NCBI GenBank assembly: GCA_021521415.1 | Contig: JAIQDT010003011.1 | Span: forward strand, 1 to 64,000 | Direction: 5' to 3' | Length of the DNA: 64,000 bases | DNA from: Bidens hawaiensis | Lineage: Eukaryota; Streptophyta; Magnoliopsida; Asterales; Asteraceae | Part shown: positions 1 to 13,905 of the stretch, in pieces | Position numbering within the stretch: the first letter of the stretch is position 1 | Layout of the letters: each line of letters begins with the position of its first letter | Translations under genes and position numbers: made by a program | Notes under the pieces: generated by a model | Told to the model about the DNA's origin: nothing | The model's input: only the letters and a program-made list of their open reading frames with translations | The model's database searches: none

Positions 1-802
1 TTCGAATAAAACATTGTCCGAAAGAGAACTAAACAAGATAACCAAAACAATTTGTGTAAAAAAAAATAAAAATAAAGAAATAAAAAATAATAATAAAGTC
101 AACAAGTGCATGGTCCCAATTTCCACTAAATGATTATGCTTATGGGAAATCGGTTATAGACCGCGAGATTGAAATAACAAAGTAAACCGATTCAAAATGC
201 AACTATGAATGAGAATAGTTCACTAAATAACAGATAACCAAACTCAATATTTAGTTCGTGAACAAATCTTCGAAGAAATTGATATATAAAAATTATTTCG
301 GTAACGTCCAAACAGAATAATATACATAACAATATATATTCATGAAGAAGACAGAAAGGGAAACAAAAGGTAGTTTGTGATGCTTTTCTTCTCAAGATAA
401 GTTATGCTATGAAAGTGGTTATAGAGGCGGTGTCATGATTTCTTAATCGAAACTCGTTGGCGTTGACAAAGAAGGGAAAAGAAATTATTGTTGGGATTCG
501 TTCAAGTTTGTAAAAAAATCGATTGTAAAAAGGTGACGTTTTTATAACTCTAGGAAAAGTAATAAACATTTGCAAAGAAATATCTAATTAATGCTAAAGT
601 TTGCTAAAACACTTTTTTTTGTAGAAGATTTTCTGTTGGGCGGCGCCTTATGAAAACATTATAAGAAATCATTAATTAAAATGACTTGTTGAAGATAAAA
701 TTTTTTATAGTGAATAATATAATAGCCTTATGGCTTAAGATTTGCTTATAGAGAAAAACCTTGCTTTGTTTTATTTTAAAGATATATGTTTTTTTTGGAA
801 AA

Positions 803-944
803 ATAATAATATTAATAATAATAATAATAACAATAATGGCAATAATATTTATCGGTGTAATAATAGTAATAATAATAATATTAATAAGTAAATATAATAA
901 TAATAATATTAATATTAATATTAATATTAATAATAATAATATGA
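803..944. repeat. ATT/AAT microsatellite inside the satellite unit
   Basis: Imperfect AAT/ATT trinucleotide and ATTAAT hexanucleotide runs, present in every unit (also near 3586, 6366, 9144, 11925 and 14708). Copy 3 lacks one AT dinucleotide here. The microsatellite produces the Ile/Asn-rich chance ORF of about 67 codons seen in most copies. Confidence 0.9.
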
Positions 945-1959
945 GAAATAGCCCGTTTGGTTAAAATGAAATTTCTTTTGGAAAAAAATTAACTTGATAT
1001 ACTTCGTATGACAAAATATTTTGTGAATATATATTTTTATTAATTTGACTAATTAAAATAATCGGGATTTGAAATCCCAAGTAAAAGGTGTTTATAAGAG
1101 AATATGTGTAGAAGAATTTGCATGAAAAATATTTATAAAAATAAAAGAAATTTAAGCATGGTTGATGACTTAGATAAGATTAAGCGTTGATGCCGAAAAT
1201 TGAACAAACTTTTAAGATGACAGAGAACGCGGGGTAAGTTATCGCATAGCGGAAACGAGTTAAGTTCTTCAGAGTATTGCGGGTGTGCTCGGGGTACTCA
1301 AATGATAGCAAGCTCGAAGCAGGAGCATATGGTAAGGCACATGGTTTAGCTAAATGGTTAGGTCACGCTTGTGGGAAATGCATGGATGGTGTTGAGTATG
1401 TAAAGATTCTCGGCAAGGGTGATGAGTTGGCCTAAATTATCACAGCTTGGAGTATTTCGACATTACGGTAGCGGAGTGGTGGAATTACAAGTGTTACGCA
1501 AGGGTAGGTTTCCGTGTAAGTATTTTCGTTGGGTTGGGTTTGAGTATCCAACAGTTATGTTGGGTTTGGATTTACTTAGTATAGCTTTGAGGTTTGAATG
1601 TATTATTGTGGTCGGTAATGACTCGCGGTTTGTCGTGGTTGGGATTGCAATGGTCAATTGCTTGATAGTTTGGGTTGTCGTTTTGTGGTTTGAGTTTCGA
1701 GGGCAACGTCGAGGAAAGCGAGAAGACATGCTATGAAGCGTGAAGAATTTACGTGACACAGAACATAAATATGAAATTTGTATCAAAAATCAAAAGAAAC
1801 TTTACATAAAAGATTCCTAAAATCGGAATCCATCTATAAATATGTAAATAATTAAATAAGTACAATCGAATGAAACAGGATTTGAAATCCAAGTGCTCAT
1901 GAGTCAGTACTGATCTCGTAAATTTTTGATAAAATATATCAAATTTTGAAATAAAAATA

Positions 1960-2345
1960 CGGAATTAATACAAACTTAATATGAGTAATAAAATCGAATT
2001 GAAAATCGAGTGTTTATGTACCACCATAACTTTTCGAATTTTCCATTAAAACCATAATAATAAACGAATTATATAAAGAGAACGAACTGAAAATCGACAA
2101 TTCATGCATCACCATGACTTTTCGAATTCTCAATTTTAAAACACACGAGAAAATGAGTATTGAAAATTGACTATTCATGTATCACCATGACTTTTGAAAT
2201 TTTAAATTTTAAACCCGAAACAGTAAATGAATATATAAATAAAGAAAACAACTTGAAATTCGACAATTCTTGTAATAGCACGACTTTTAGAAATTTCAGT
2301 GAGTATATAACCACAGAAAACGAATTAAAAACTCAAGGATAAGCG
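1960..2345 (+). repeat. ~80-bp sub-repeat field inside the satellite unit
   Basis: Four diverged repeats sit near 2014, 2100, 2173 and 2265, built on the core ATTCATGTATCACCATGACT followed by a TTTCGAATT-like tail. Spacing is about 75-90 bp. The same field recurs in all later units, and related repeats continue past the right end of the array (16240-16570). Confidence 0.85.
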
Positions 2346-2783
2346 AAAATTGAAATCATTGAAGTTTTAAAGATGTAAATGATGTTTACCAAATTGCGGA
2401 AAACTGTTGAGTAGTATGAAATAATTAAAATAACAGATGAAATCCATTGAAATCATGAATATGAAATAATACAGTTGAGAATAACATGTTAGGTAAACGT
2501 AGCATTGAGCTACAAAATGTAAACACGTAAGTCATAAGCATTGGGTCCGAGAATAATAACAAAACTGTTCTTGGAGTTAATAGTGACTCAATAAACAAAT
2601 GAAAATATCAACATGAATAAGGGCCATATTTGAGATTAATAAATAGTTGCGACTTAGAGATCAAGGTAAAACATTGACCTCAAATTGGTAAAACATTGAG
2701 AACAAAATAATCGAAATTTCAAGGTCGGATTTAAATATTGATCTCAAATTGGTAAAACATTGGGATTGTGAATAAATACATGA

Positions 2784-5566
2784 TTCGAATAAAACATTGT
2801 CCGAAAGAGAACTAAACAAGATAACCAAAACAATTTGTGTAAAAAAAAATAAAAATAAAGAAATAAAAAATAATAATAAAGTCAACAAGTGCATGGTCCC
2901 AATTTCCACTAAATGATTATGCTTATGGGAAATCGGTTATAGACCGCGAGATTGAAATAACAAAGTAAACCGATTCAAAATGCAACTATGAATGAGAATA
3001 GTTCACTAAATAACAGATAACCAAACTCAATATTTAGTTCGTGAACAAATCTTCGAAGAAATTGATATATAAAAATTATTTCGGTAACGTCCAAACAGAA
3101 TAATATACATAACAATATATATTCATGAAGAAGACAGAAAGGGAAACAAAAGGTAGTTTGTGATGCTTTTCTTCTCAAGATAAGTTATGCTATGAAAGTG
3201 GTTATAGAGGCGGTGTCATGATTTCTTAATCGAAACTCGTTGGCGTTGACAAAGAAGGGAAAAGAAATTATTGTTGGGATTCGTTCAAGTTTGTAAAAAA
3301 ATCGATTGTAAAAAGGTGACGTTTTTATAACTCTAGGAAAAGTAATAAACATTTGCAAAGAAATATCTAATTAATGCTAAAGTTTGCTAAAACACTTTTT
3401 TTTGTAGAAGATTTTCTGTTGGGCGGCGCCTTATGAAAACATTATAAGAAATCATTAATTAAAATGACTTGTTGAAGATAAAATTTTTTATAGTGAATAA
3501 TATAATAGCCTTATGGCTTAAGATTTGCTTATAGAGAAAAACCTTGCTTTGTTTTATTTTAAAGATATATGTTTTTTTTGGAAAAATAATAATATTAATA
3601 ATAATAATAATAACAATAATGGCAATAATATTTATCGGTGTAATAATAGTAATAATAATAATATTAATAAGTAAATATAATAATAATAATATTAATATTA
3701 ATATTAATATTAATAATAATAATATGAGAAATAGCCCGTTTGGTTAAAATGAAATTTCTTTTGGAAAAAAATTAACTTGATATACTTCGTATGACAAAAT
3801 ATTTTGTGAATATATATTTTTATTAATTTGACTAATTAAAATAATCGGGATTTGAAATCCCAAGTAAAAGGTGTTTATAAGAGAATATGTGTAGAAGAAT
3901 TTGCATGAAAAATATTTATAAAAATAAAAGAAATTTAAGCATGGTTGATGACTTAGATAAGATTAAGCGTTGATGCCGAAAATTGAACAAACTTTTAAGA
4001 TGACAGAGAACGCGGGGTAAGTTATCGCATAGCGGAAACGAGTTAAGTTCTTCAGAGTATTGCGGGTGTGCTCGGGGTACTCAAATGATAGCAAGCTCGA
4101 AGCAGGAGCATATGGTAAGGCACATGGTTTAGCTAAATGGTTAGGTCACGCTTGTGGGAAATGCATGGATGGTGTTGAGTATGTAAAGATTCTCGGCAAG
4201 GGTGATGAGTTGGCCTAAATTATCACAGCTTGGAGTATTTCGACATTACGGTAGCGGAGTGGTGGAATTACAAGTGTTACGCAAGGGTAGGTTTCCGTGT
4301 AAGTATTTTCGTTGGGTTGGGTTTGAGTATCCAACAGTTATGTTGGGTTTGGATTTACTTAGTATAGCTTTGAGGTTTGAATGTATTATTGTGGTCGGTA
4401 ATGACTCGCGGTTTGTCGTGGTTGGGATTGCAATGGTCAATTGCTTGATAGTTTGGGTTGTCGTTTTGTGGTTTGAGTTTCGAGGGCAACGTCGAGGAAA
4501 GCGAGAAGACATGCTATGAAGCGTGAAGAATTTACGTGACACAGAACATAAATATGAAATTTGTATCAAAAATCAAAAGAAACTTTACATAAAAGATTCC
4601 TAAAATCGGAATCCATCTATAAATATGTAAATAATTAAATAAGTACAATCGAATGAAACAGGATTTGAAATCCAAGTGCTCATGAGTCAGTACTGATCTC
4701 GTAAATTTTTGATAAAATATATCAAATTTTGAAATAAAAATACGGAATTAATACAAACTTAATATGAGTAATAAAATCGAATTGAAAATCGAGTGTTTAT
4801 GTACCACCATAACTTTTCGAATTTTCCATTAAAACCATAATAATAAACGAATTATATAAAGAGAACGAACTGAAAATCGACAATTCATGCATCACCATGA
4901 CTTTTCGAATTCTCAATTTTAAAACACACGAGAAAATGAGTATTGAAAATTGACTATTCATGTATCACCATGACTTTTGAAATTTTAAATTTTAAACCCG
5001 AAACAGTAAATGAATATATAAATAAAGAAAACAACTTGAAATTCGACAATTCTTGTAATAGCACGACTTTTAGAAATTTCAGTGAGTATATAACCACAGA
5101 AAACGAATTAAAAACTCAAGGATAAGCGAAAATTGAAATCATTGAAGTTTTAAAGATGTAAATGATGTTTACCAAATTGCGGAAAACTGTTGAGTAGTAT
5201 GAAATAATTAAAATAACAGATGAAATCCATTGAAATCATGAATATGAAATAATACAGTTGAGAATAACATGTTAGGTAAACGTAGCATTGAGCTACAAAA
5301 TGTAAACACGTAAGTCATAAGCATTGGGTCCGAGAATAATAACAAAACTGTTCTTGGAGTTAATAGTGACTCAATAAACAAATGAAAATATCAACATGAA
5401 TAAGGGCCATATTTGAGATTAATAAATAGTTGCGACTTAGAGATCAAGGTAAAACATTGACCTCAAATTGGTAAAACATTGAGAACAAAATAATCGAAAT
5501 TTCAAGGTCGGATTTAAATATTGATCTCAAATTGGTAAAACATTGGGATTGTGAATAAATACATGA
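2784..5566 (+). repeat. Satellite unit copy 2 (2783 bp)
   Basis: Same length as copy 1 and identical to it at every diagnostic site I compared. Confidence 0.95.
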
Positions 5567-8346
5567 TTCGAATAAAACATTGTCCGAAAGAGAACTAAAC
5601 AAGATAACCAAAACAATTTGTGTAAAAAAAAATAAAAATAAAGAAATAAAAAATAATAATAAAGTCAACAAGTGCATGGTCCCAATTTCCACTAAATGAT
5701 TATGCTTATGGGAAATCGGTTATAGACCGCGAGATTGAAATAACAAAGTAAACCGATTCAAAATGCAACTATGAATGAGAATAGTTCACTAAATAACAGA
5801 TAACCAAACTCAATATTTAGTTCGTGAACAAATCTTCGAAGAAATTGATATATAAAAATTATTTCGGTAACGTCCAAACAGAATAATATACATAACAATA
5901 TATATTCATGAAGAAGACAGAAAGGGAAACAAAAGGTAGTTTGTGATGCTTTTCTTCTCAAGATAAGTTATGCTATGAAAGTGGTTATAGAGGCGGTGTC
6001 ATGATTTCTTAATCGAAACTCGTTGGCGTTGACAAAGAAGGGAAAAGAAATTATTGTTGGGATTCGTTCAAGTTTGTAAAAAAATCGATTTTAAAAAGGT
6101 GACGTTTTTATAACTCTAGGAAAAGTAATAAACATTTGCAAAGAAATATCTAATTAATGCTAAAGTTTGCTAAAACACTTTTTTTGTAGAAGATTTTCTG
6201 TTGGGCGGCGCCTTATGAAAACATTATAAGAAATCATTAATTAAAATGACTTGTTGAAGATAAAATTTTTTATAGTGAATAATATAATAGCCTTACGGCT
6301 TAAGATTTGCTTATAGAGAAAAACCTTGCTTTGTTTTATTTTAAAGATATATGTTTTTTTTGGAAAAATAATAATTAATAATAATAATAATAACAATAAT
6401 GGCAATAATATTTATCGGTGTAATAATAGTAATAATAATAATATTAATAAGTAAATATAATAATAATAATATTAATATTAATATTAATATTAATAATAAT
6501 AATATGAGAAATAGCCCGTTTGGTTAAAATGAAATTTCTTTTGGAAAAAAATTAACTTGATATACTTCGTATGACAAAATATTTTGTGAATATATATTTT
6601 TATTAATTTGACTAATTAAAATAATCGGGATTTGAAATCCCAAGTAAAAGGTGTTTATAAGAGAATATGTGTAGAAGAATTTGCATGAAAAATATTTATA
6701 AAAATAAAAGAAATTTAAGCATGGTTGATGACTTAGATAAGATTAAGCGTTGATGCCGAAAATTGAACAAACTTTTAAGATGACAGAGAACGCGGGGTAA
6801 GTTATCGCATAGCGGAAACGAGTTAAGTTCTTCAGAGTATTGCGGGTGTGCTCGGGGTACTCAAATGATAGCAAGCTCGAAGCAGGAGCATATGGTAAGG
6901 CACATGGTTTAGCTAAATGGTTAGGTCACGCTTGTGGGAAATGCATGGATGGTGTTGAGTATGTAAAGATTCTCGGCAAGGGTGATGAGTTGGCCTAAAT
7001 TATCACAGCTTGGAGTATTTCGACATTACGGTAGCGGAGTGGTGGAATTACAAGTGTTACGCAAGGGTAGGTTTCCGTGTAAGTATTTTCGTTGGGTTGG
7101 GTTTGAGTATCCAACAGTTATGTTGGGTTTGGATTTACTTAGTATAGCTTTGAGGTTTGAATGTATTATTGTGGTCGGTAATGACTCGCGGTTTGTCGTG
7201 GTTGGGATTGCAATGGTCAATTGCTTGATAGTTTGGGTTGTCGTTTTGTGGTTTGAGTTTCGAGGGCAACGTCGAGGAAAGCGAGAAGACATGCTATGAA
7301 GCGTGAAGAATTTACGTGACACAGAACATAAATATGAAATTTGTATCAAAAATCAAAAGAAACTTTACATAAAAGATTCCTAAAATCGGAATCCATCTAT
7401 AAATATGTAAATAATTAAATAAGTACAATCGAATGAAACAGGATTTGAAATCCAAGTGCTCATGAGTCAGTACTGATCTCGTAAATTTTTGATAAAATAT
7501 ATCAAATTTTGAAATAAAAATACGGAATTAATACAAACTTAATATGAGTAATAAAATCGAATTGAAAATCGAGTGTTTATGTACCACCATAACTTTTCGA
7601 ATTTTCCATTAAAACCATAATAATAAACGAATTATATAAAGAGAACGAACTGAAAATCGACAATTCATGCATCACCATGACTTTTCGAATTCTCAATTTT
7701 AAAACACACGAGAAAATGAGTATTGAAAATTGACTATTCATGTATCACCATGACTTTTGAAATTTTAAATTTTAAACCCGAAACAGTAAATGAATATATA
7801 AATAAAGAAAACAACTTGAAATTCGACAATTCTTGTAATAGCACGACTTTTAGAAATTTCAGTGAGTATATAACCACAGAAAACGAATTAAAAACTCAAG
7901 GATAAGCGAAAATTGAAATCATTGAAGTTTTAAAGATGTAAATGATGTTTACCAAATTGCGGAAAACTGTTGAGTAGTATGAAATAATTAAAATAACAGA
8001 TGAAATCCATTGAAATCATGAATATGAAATAATACAGTTGAGAATAACATGTTAGGTAAACGTAGCATTGAGCTACAAAATGTAAACACGTAAGTCATAA
8101 GCATTGGGTCCGAGAATAATAACAAAACTGTTCTTGGAGTTAATAGTGACTCAATAAACAAATGAAAATATCAACATGAATAAGGGCCATATTTGAGATT
8201 AATAAATAGTTGCGACTTAGAGATCAAGGTAAAACATTGACCTCAAATTGGTAAAACATTGAGAACAAAATAATCGAAATTTCAAGGTCGGATTTAAATA
8301 TTGATCTCAAATTGGTAAAACATTGGGATTGTGAATAAATACATGA
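5567..8346 (+). repeat. Satellite unit copy 3 (2780 bp)
   Basis: Carries GATTTTAAAAAGG, a 7-T run and CCTTACGGC, a combination shared with copy 5. It also lacks one AT within the microsatellite near 6373. Confidence 0.95.
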
Positions 8347-11123
8347 TTCGAATAAAACATTGTCCGAAAGAGAACTAAACAAGATAACCAAAACAATTTG
8401 TGTAAAAAAAAATAAAAATAAAGAAATAAAAAATAATAATAAAGTCAACAAGTGCATGGTCCCAATTTCCACTAAATGATTATGCTTATGGGAAATCGGT
8501 TATAGACCGCGAGATTGAAATAACAAAGTAAACCGATTCAAAATGCAACTATGAATGAGAATAGTTCACTAAATAACAGATAACCAAACTCAATATTTAG
8601 TTCGTGAACAAATCTTCGAAGAAATTGATATATAAAAATTATTTCGGTAACGTCCAAACAGAATAATATACATAACAATATATATTCATGAAGAAGACAG
8701 AAAGGGAAACAAAAGGTAGTTTGTGATGCTTTTCTTCTCAAGATAAGTTATGCTATGAAAGTGGTTATAGAGGCGGTGTCATGATTTCTTAATCGAAACT
8801 CGTTGGCGTTGACAAAGAAGGGAAAAGAAATTATTGTTGGGATTCGTTCAAGTTTGTAAAAAAATCGATTGTAAAAGGTGACGTTTTTATAACTCTAGGA
8901 AAAGTAATAAACATTTGCAAAGAAATATCTAATTAATGCTAAAGTTTGCTAAAACACTTTTTTTTGTAGAAGATTTTCTGTTGGGCGGCGCCTTATGAAA
9001 ACATTATAAGAAATCATTAATTAAAATGACTTGTTGAAGATAAAATTTTTATAGTGAATAATATAATAGCCTTATGGCTTAAGATTTGCTTATAGAGAAA
9101 AACCTTGCTTTGTTTTATTTTAAAGATATATGTTTTTTTGGAAAAATAATAATATTAATAATAATAATAATAACAATAATGGCAATAATATTTATCGGTG
9201 TAATAATAGTAATAATAATAATATTAATAAGTAAATATAATAATAATAATATTAATATTAATATTAATATTAATAATAATAATATGAGAAATAGCCCGTT
9301 TGGTTAAAATGAAATTTCTTTTGGAAAAAAATTAACTTGATATACTTCGTATGACAAAATATTTTGTGAATATATATTTTTATTAATTTGACTAATTAAA
9401 ATAATCGGGATTTGAAATCCCAAGTAAAAGGTGTTTATAAGAGAATATGTGTAGAAGAATTTGCATGAAAAATATTTATAAAAATAAAAGAAATTTAAGC
9501 ATGGTTGATGACTTAGATAAGATTAAGCGTTGATGCCGAAAATTGAACAAACTTTTAAGATGACAGAGAACGCGGGGTAAGTTATCGCATAGCGGAAACG
9601 AGTTAAGTTCTTCAGAGTATTGCGGGTGTGCTCGGGGTACTCAAATGATAGCAAGCTCGAAGCAGGAGCATATGGTAAGGCACATGGTTTAGCTAAATGG
9701 TTAGGTCACGCTTGTGGGAAATGCATGGATGGTGTTGAGTATGTAAAGATTCTCGGCAAGGGTGATGAGTTGGCCTAAATTATCACAGCTTGGAGTATTT
9801 CGACATTACGGTAGCGGAGTGGTGGAATTACAAGTGTTACGCAAGGTAGGTTTCCGTGTAAGTATTTTCGTTGGGTTGGGTTTGAGTATCCAACAGTTAT
9901 GTTGGGTTTGGATTTACTTAGTATAGCTTTGAGGTTTGAATGTATTATTGTGGTCGGTAATGACTCGCGGTTTGTCGTGGTTGGGATTGCAATGGTCAAT
10001 TGCTTGATAGTTTGGGTTGTCGTTTTGTGGTTTGAGTTTCGAGGGCAACGTCGAGGAAAGCGAGAAGACATGCTATGAAGCGTGAAGAATTTACGTGACA
10101 CAGAACATAAATATGAAATTTGTATCAAAAATCAAAAGAAACTTTACATAAAAGATTCCTAAAATCGGAATCCATCTATAAATATGTAAATAATTAAATA
10201 AGTACAATCGAATGAAACAGGATTTGAAATCCAAGTGCTCATGAGTCAGTACTGATCTCGTAAATTTTTGATAAAATATATCAAATTTGAAATAAAAATA
10301 CGGAATTAATACAAACTTAATATGAGTAATAAAATCGAATTGAAAATCGAGTGTTTATGTACCACCATAACTTTTCGAATTTTCCATTAAACCATAATAA
10401 TAAACGAATTATATAAAGAGAACGAACTGAAAATCGACAATTCATGCATCACCATGACTTTTCGAATTCTCAATTTTAAAACACACGAGAAAATGAGTAT
10501 TGAAAATTGACTATTCATGTATCACCATGACTTTTGAAATTTTAAATTTTAAACCCGAAACAGTAAATGAATATATAAATAAAGAAAACAACTTGAAATT
10601 CGACAATTCTTGTAATAGCACGACTTTTAGAAATTTCAGTGAGTATATAACCACAGAAAACGAATTAAAAACTCAAGGATAAGCGAAAATTGAAATCATT
10701 GAAGTTTTAAAGATGTAAATGATGTTTACCAAATTGCGGAAAACTGTTGAGTAGTATGAAATAATTAAAATAACAGATGAAATCCATTGAAATCATGAAT
10801 ATGAAATAATACAGTTGAGAATAACATGTTAGGTAAACGTAGCATTGAGCTACAAAATGTAAACACGTAAGTCATAAGCATTGGGTCCGAGAATAATAAC
10901 AAAACTGTTCTTGGAGTTAATAGTGACTCAATAAACAAATGAAAATATCAACATGAATAAGGGCCATATTTGAGATTAATAAATAGTTGCGACTTAGAGA
11001 TCAAGGTAAAACATTGACCTCAAATTGGTAAAACATTGAGAACAAAATAATCGAAATTTCAAGGTCGGATTTAAATATTGATCTCAAATTGGTAAAACAT
11101 TGGGATTGTGAATAAATACATGA
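8347..11123 (+). repeat. Satellite unit copy 4 (2777 bp)
   Basis: Has the copy 1/2 variants plus six separate one-base losses, all in homopolymers (near 8874, 9047, 9136, 9846, 10288 and 10389). These account exactly for its 6-bp shorter length. Confidence 0.95.
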
Positions 11124-13905
11124 TTCGAATAAAACATTGTCCGAAAGAGAACTAAACAAGATAACCAAAACAATTTGTGTAAAAAAAAATAAAAATAAAG
11201 AAATAAAAAATAATAATAAAGTCAACAAGTGCATGGTCCCAATTTCCACTAAATGATTATGCTTATGGGAAATCGGTTATAGACCGCGAGATTGAAATAA
11301 CAAAGTAAACCGATTCAAAATGCAACTATGAATGAGAATAGTTCACTAAATAACAGATAACCAAACTCAATATTTAGTTCGTGAACAAATCTTCGAAGAA
11401 ATTGATATATAAAAATTATTTCGGTAACGTCCAAACAGAATAATATACATAACAATATATATTCATGAAGAAGACAGAAAGGGAAACAAAAGGTAGTTTG
11501 TGATGCTTTTCTTCTCAAGATAAGTTATGCTATGAAAGTGGTTATAGAGGCGGTGTCATGATTTCTTAATCGAAACTCGTTGGCGTTGACAAAGAAGGGA
11601 AAAGAAATTATTGTTGGGATTCGTTCAAGTTTGTAAAAAAATCGATTTTAAAAAGGTGACGTTTTTATAACTCTAGGAAAAGTAATAAACATTTGCAAAG
11701 AAATATCTAATTAATGCTAAAGTTTGCTAAAACACTTTTTTTGTAGAAGATTTTCTGTTGGGCGGCGCCTTATGAAAACATTATAAGAAATCATTAATTA
11801 AAATGACTTGTTGAAGATAAAATTTTTTATAGTGAATAATATAATAGCCTTACGGCTTAAGATTTGCTTATAGAGAAAAACCTTGCTTTGTTTTATTTTA
11901 AAGATATATGTTTTTTTTGGAAAAATAATAATATTAATAATAATAATAATAACAATAATGGCAATAATATTTATCGGTGTAATAATAGTAATAATAATAA
12001 TATTAATAAGTAAATATAATAATAATAATATTAATATTAATATTAATATTAATAATAATAATATGAGAAATAGCCCGTTTGGTTAAAATGAAATTTCTTT
12101 TGGAAAAAAATTAACTTGATATACTTCGTATGACAAAATATTTTGTGAATATATATTTTTATTAATTTGACTAATTAAAATAATCGGGATTTGAAATCCC
12201 AAGTAAAAGGTGTTTATAAGAGAATATGTGTAGAAGAATTTGCATGAAAAATATTTATAAAAATAAAAGAAATTTAAGCATGGTTGATGACTTAGATAAG
12301 ATTAAGCGTTGATGCCGAAAATTGAACAAACTTTTAAGATGACAGAGAACGCGGGGTAAGTTATCGCATAGCGGAAACGAGTTAAGTTCTTCAGAGTATT
12401 GCGGGTGTGCTCGGGGTACTCAAATGATAGCAAGCTCGAAGCAGGAGCATATGGTAAGGCACATGGTTTAGCTAAATGGTTAGGTCACGCTTGTGGGAAA
12501 TGCATGGATGGTGTTGAGTATGTAAAGATTCTCGGCAAGGGTGATGAGTTGGCCTAAATTATCACAGCTTGGAGTATTTCGACATTACGGTAGCGGAGTG
12601 GTGGAATTACAAGTGTTACGCAAGGGTAGGTTTCCGTGTAAGTATTTTCGTTGGGTTGGGTTTGAGTATCCAACAGTTATGTTGGGTTTGGATTTACTTA
12701 GTATAGCTTTGAGGTTTGAATGTATTATTGTGGTCGGTAATGACTCGCGGTTTGTCGTGGTTGGGATTGCAATGGTCAATTGCTTGATAGTTTGGGTTGT
12801 CGTTTTGTGGTTTGAGTTTCGAGGGCAACGTCGAGGAAAGCGAGAAGACATGCTATGAAGCGTGAAGAATTTACGTGACACAGAACATAAATATGAAATT
12901 TGTATCAAAAATCAAAAGAAACTTTACATAAAAGATTCCTAAAATCGGAATCCATCTATAAATATGTAAATAATTAAATAAGTACAATCGAATGAAACAG
13001 GATTTGAAATCCAAGTGCTCATGAGTCAGTACTGATCTCGTAAATTTTTGATAAAATATATCAAATTTTGAAATAAAAATACGGAATTAATACAAACTTA
13101 ATATGAGTAATAAAATCGAATTGAAAATCGAGTGTTTATGTACCACCATAACTTTTCGAATTTTCCATTAAAACCATAATAATAAACGAATTATATAAAG
13201 AGAACGAACTGAAAATCGACAATTCATGCATCACCATGACTTTTCGAATTCTCAATTTTAAAACACACGAGAAAATGAGTATTGAAAATTGACTATTCAT
13301 GTATCACCATGACTTTTGAAATTTTAAATTTTAAACCCGAAACAGTAAATGAATATATAAATAAAGAAAACAACTTGAAATTCGACAATTCTTGTAATAG
13401 CACGACTTTTAGAAATTTCAGTGAGTATATAACCACAGAAAACGAATTAAAAACTCAAGGATAAGCGAAAATTGAAATCATTGAAGTTTTAAAGATGTAA
13501 ATGATGTTTACCAAATTGCGGAAAACTGTTGAGTAGTATGAAATAATTAAAATAACAGATGAAATCCATTGAAATCATGAATATGAAATAATACAGTTGA
13601 GAATAACATGTTAGGTAAACGTAGCATTGAGCTACAAAATGTAAACACGTAAGTCATAAGCATTGGGTCCGAGAATAATAACAAAACTGTTCTTGGAGTT
13701 AATAGTGACTCAATAAACAAATGAAAATATCAACATGAATAAGGGCCATATTTGAGATTAATAAATAGTTGCGACTTAGAGATCAAGGTAAAACATTGAC
13801 CTCAAATTGGTAAAACATTGAGAACAAAATAATCGAAATTTCAAGGTCGGATTTAAATATTGATCTCAAATTGGTAAAACATTGGGATTGTGAATAAATA
13901 CATGA
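11124..13905 (+). repeat. Satellite unit copy 5 (2782 bp)
   Basis: Shares GATTTTAAAAAGG, the 7-T run and CCTTACGGC with copy 3, but has the full-length microsatellite. Confidence 0.95.

Larger units (their letters stand above)
1..2783 (+). repeat. Satellite unit copy 1 (2783 bp)
   Basis: Reference copy. Diagnostic variants are GATTGTAAAAAGG near 522, an 8-T run near 613, and CCTTATGGC near 726. The left edge is the window edge and is not a biological boundary. Confidence 0.95.

Noticed and set aside
761..964. Hydrophobic Ile/Asn-rich ORF in each unit
   Set aside because: It is a translation of the ATT/AAT microsatellite and is lost in copy 3 by a 2-bp change.
1419..1786. 105- and 107-codon ORFs repeated in each satellite unit
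   Set aside because: They overlap on opposite strands, resemble no known protein, and the indel in copy 4 removes one and extends the other. Repetition follows from the satellite, not from gene conservation.
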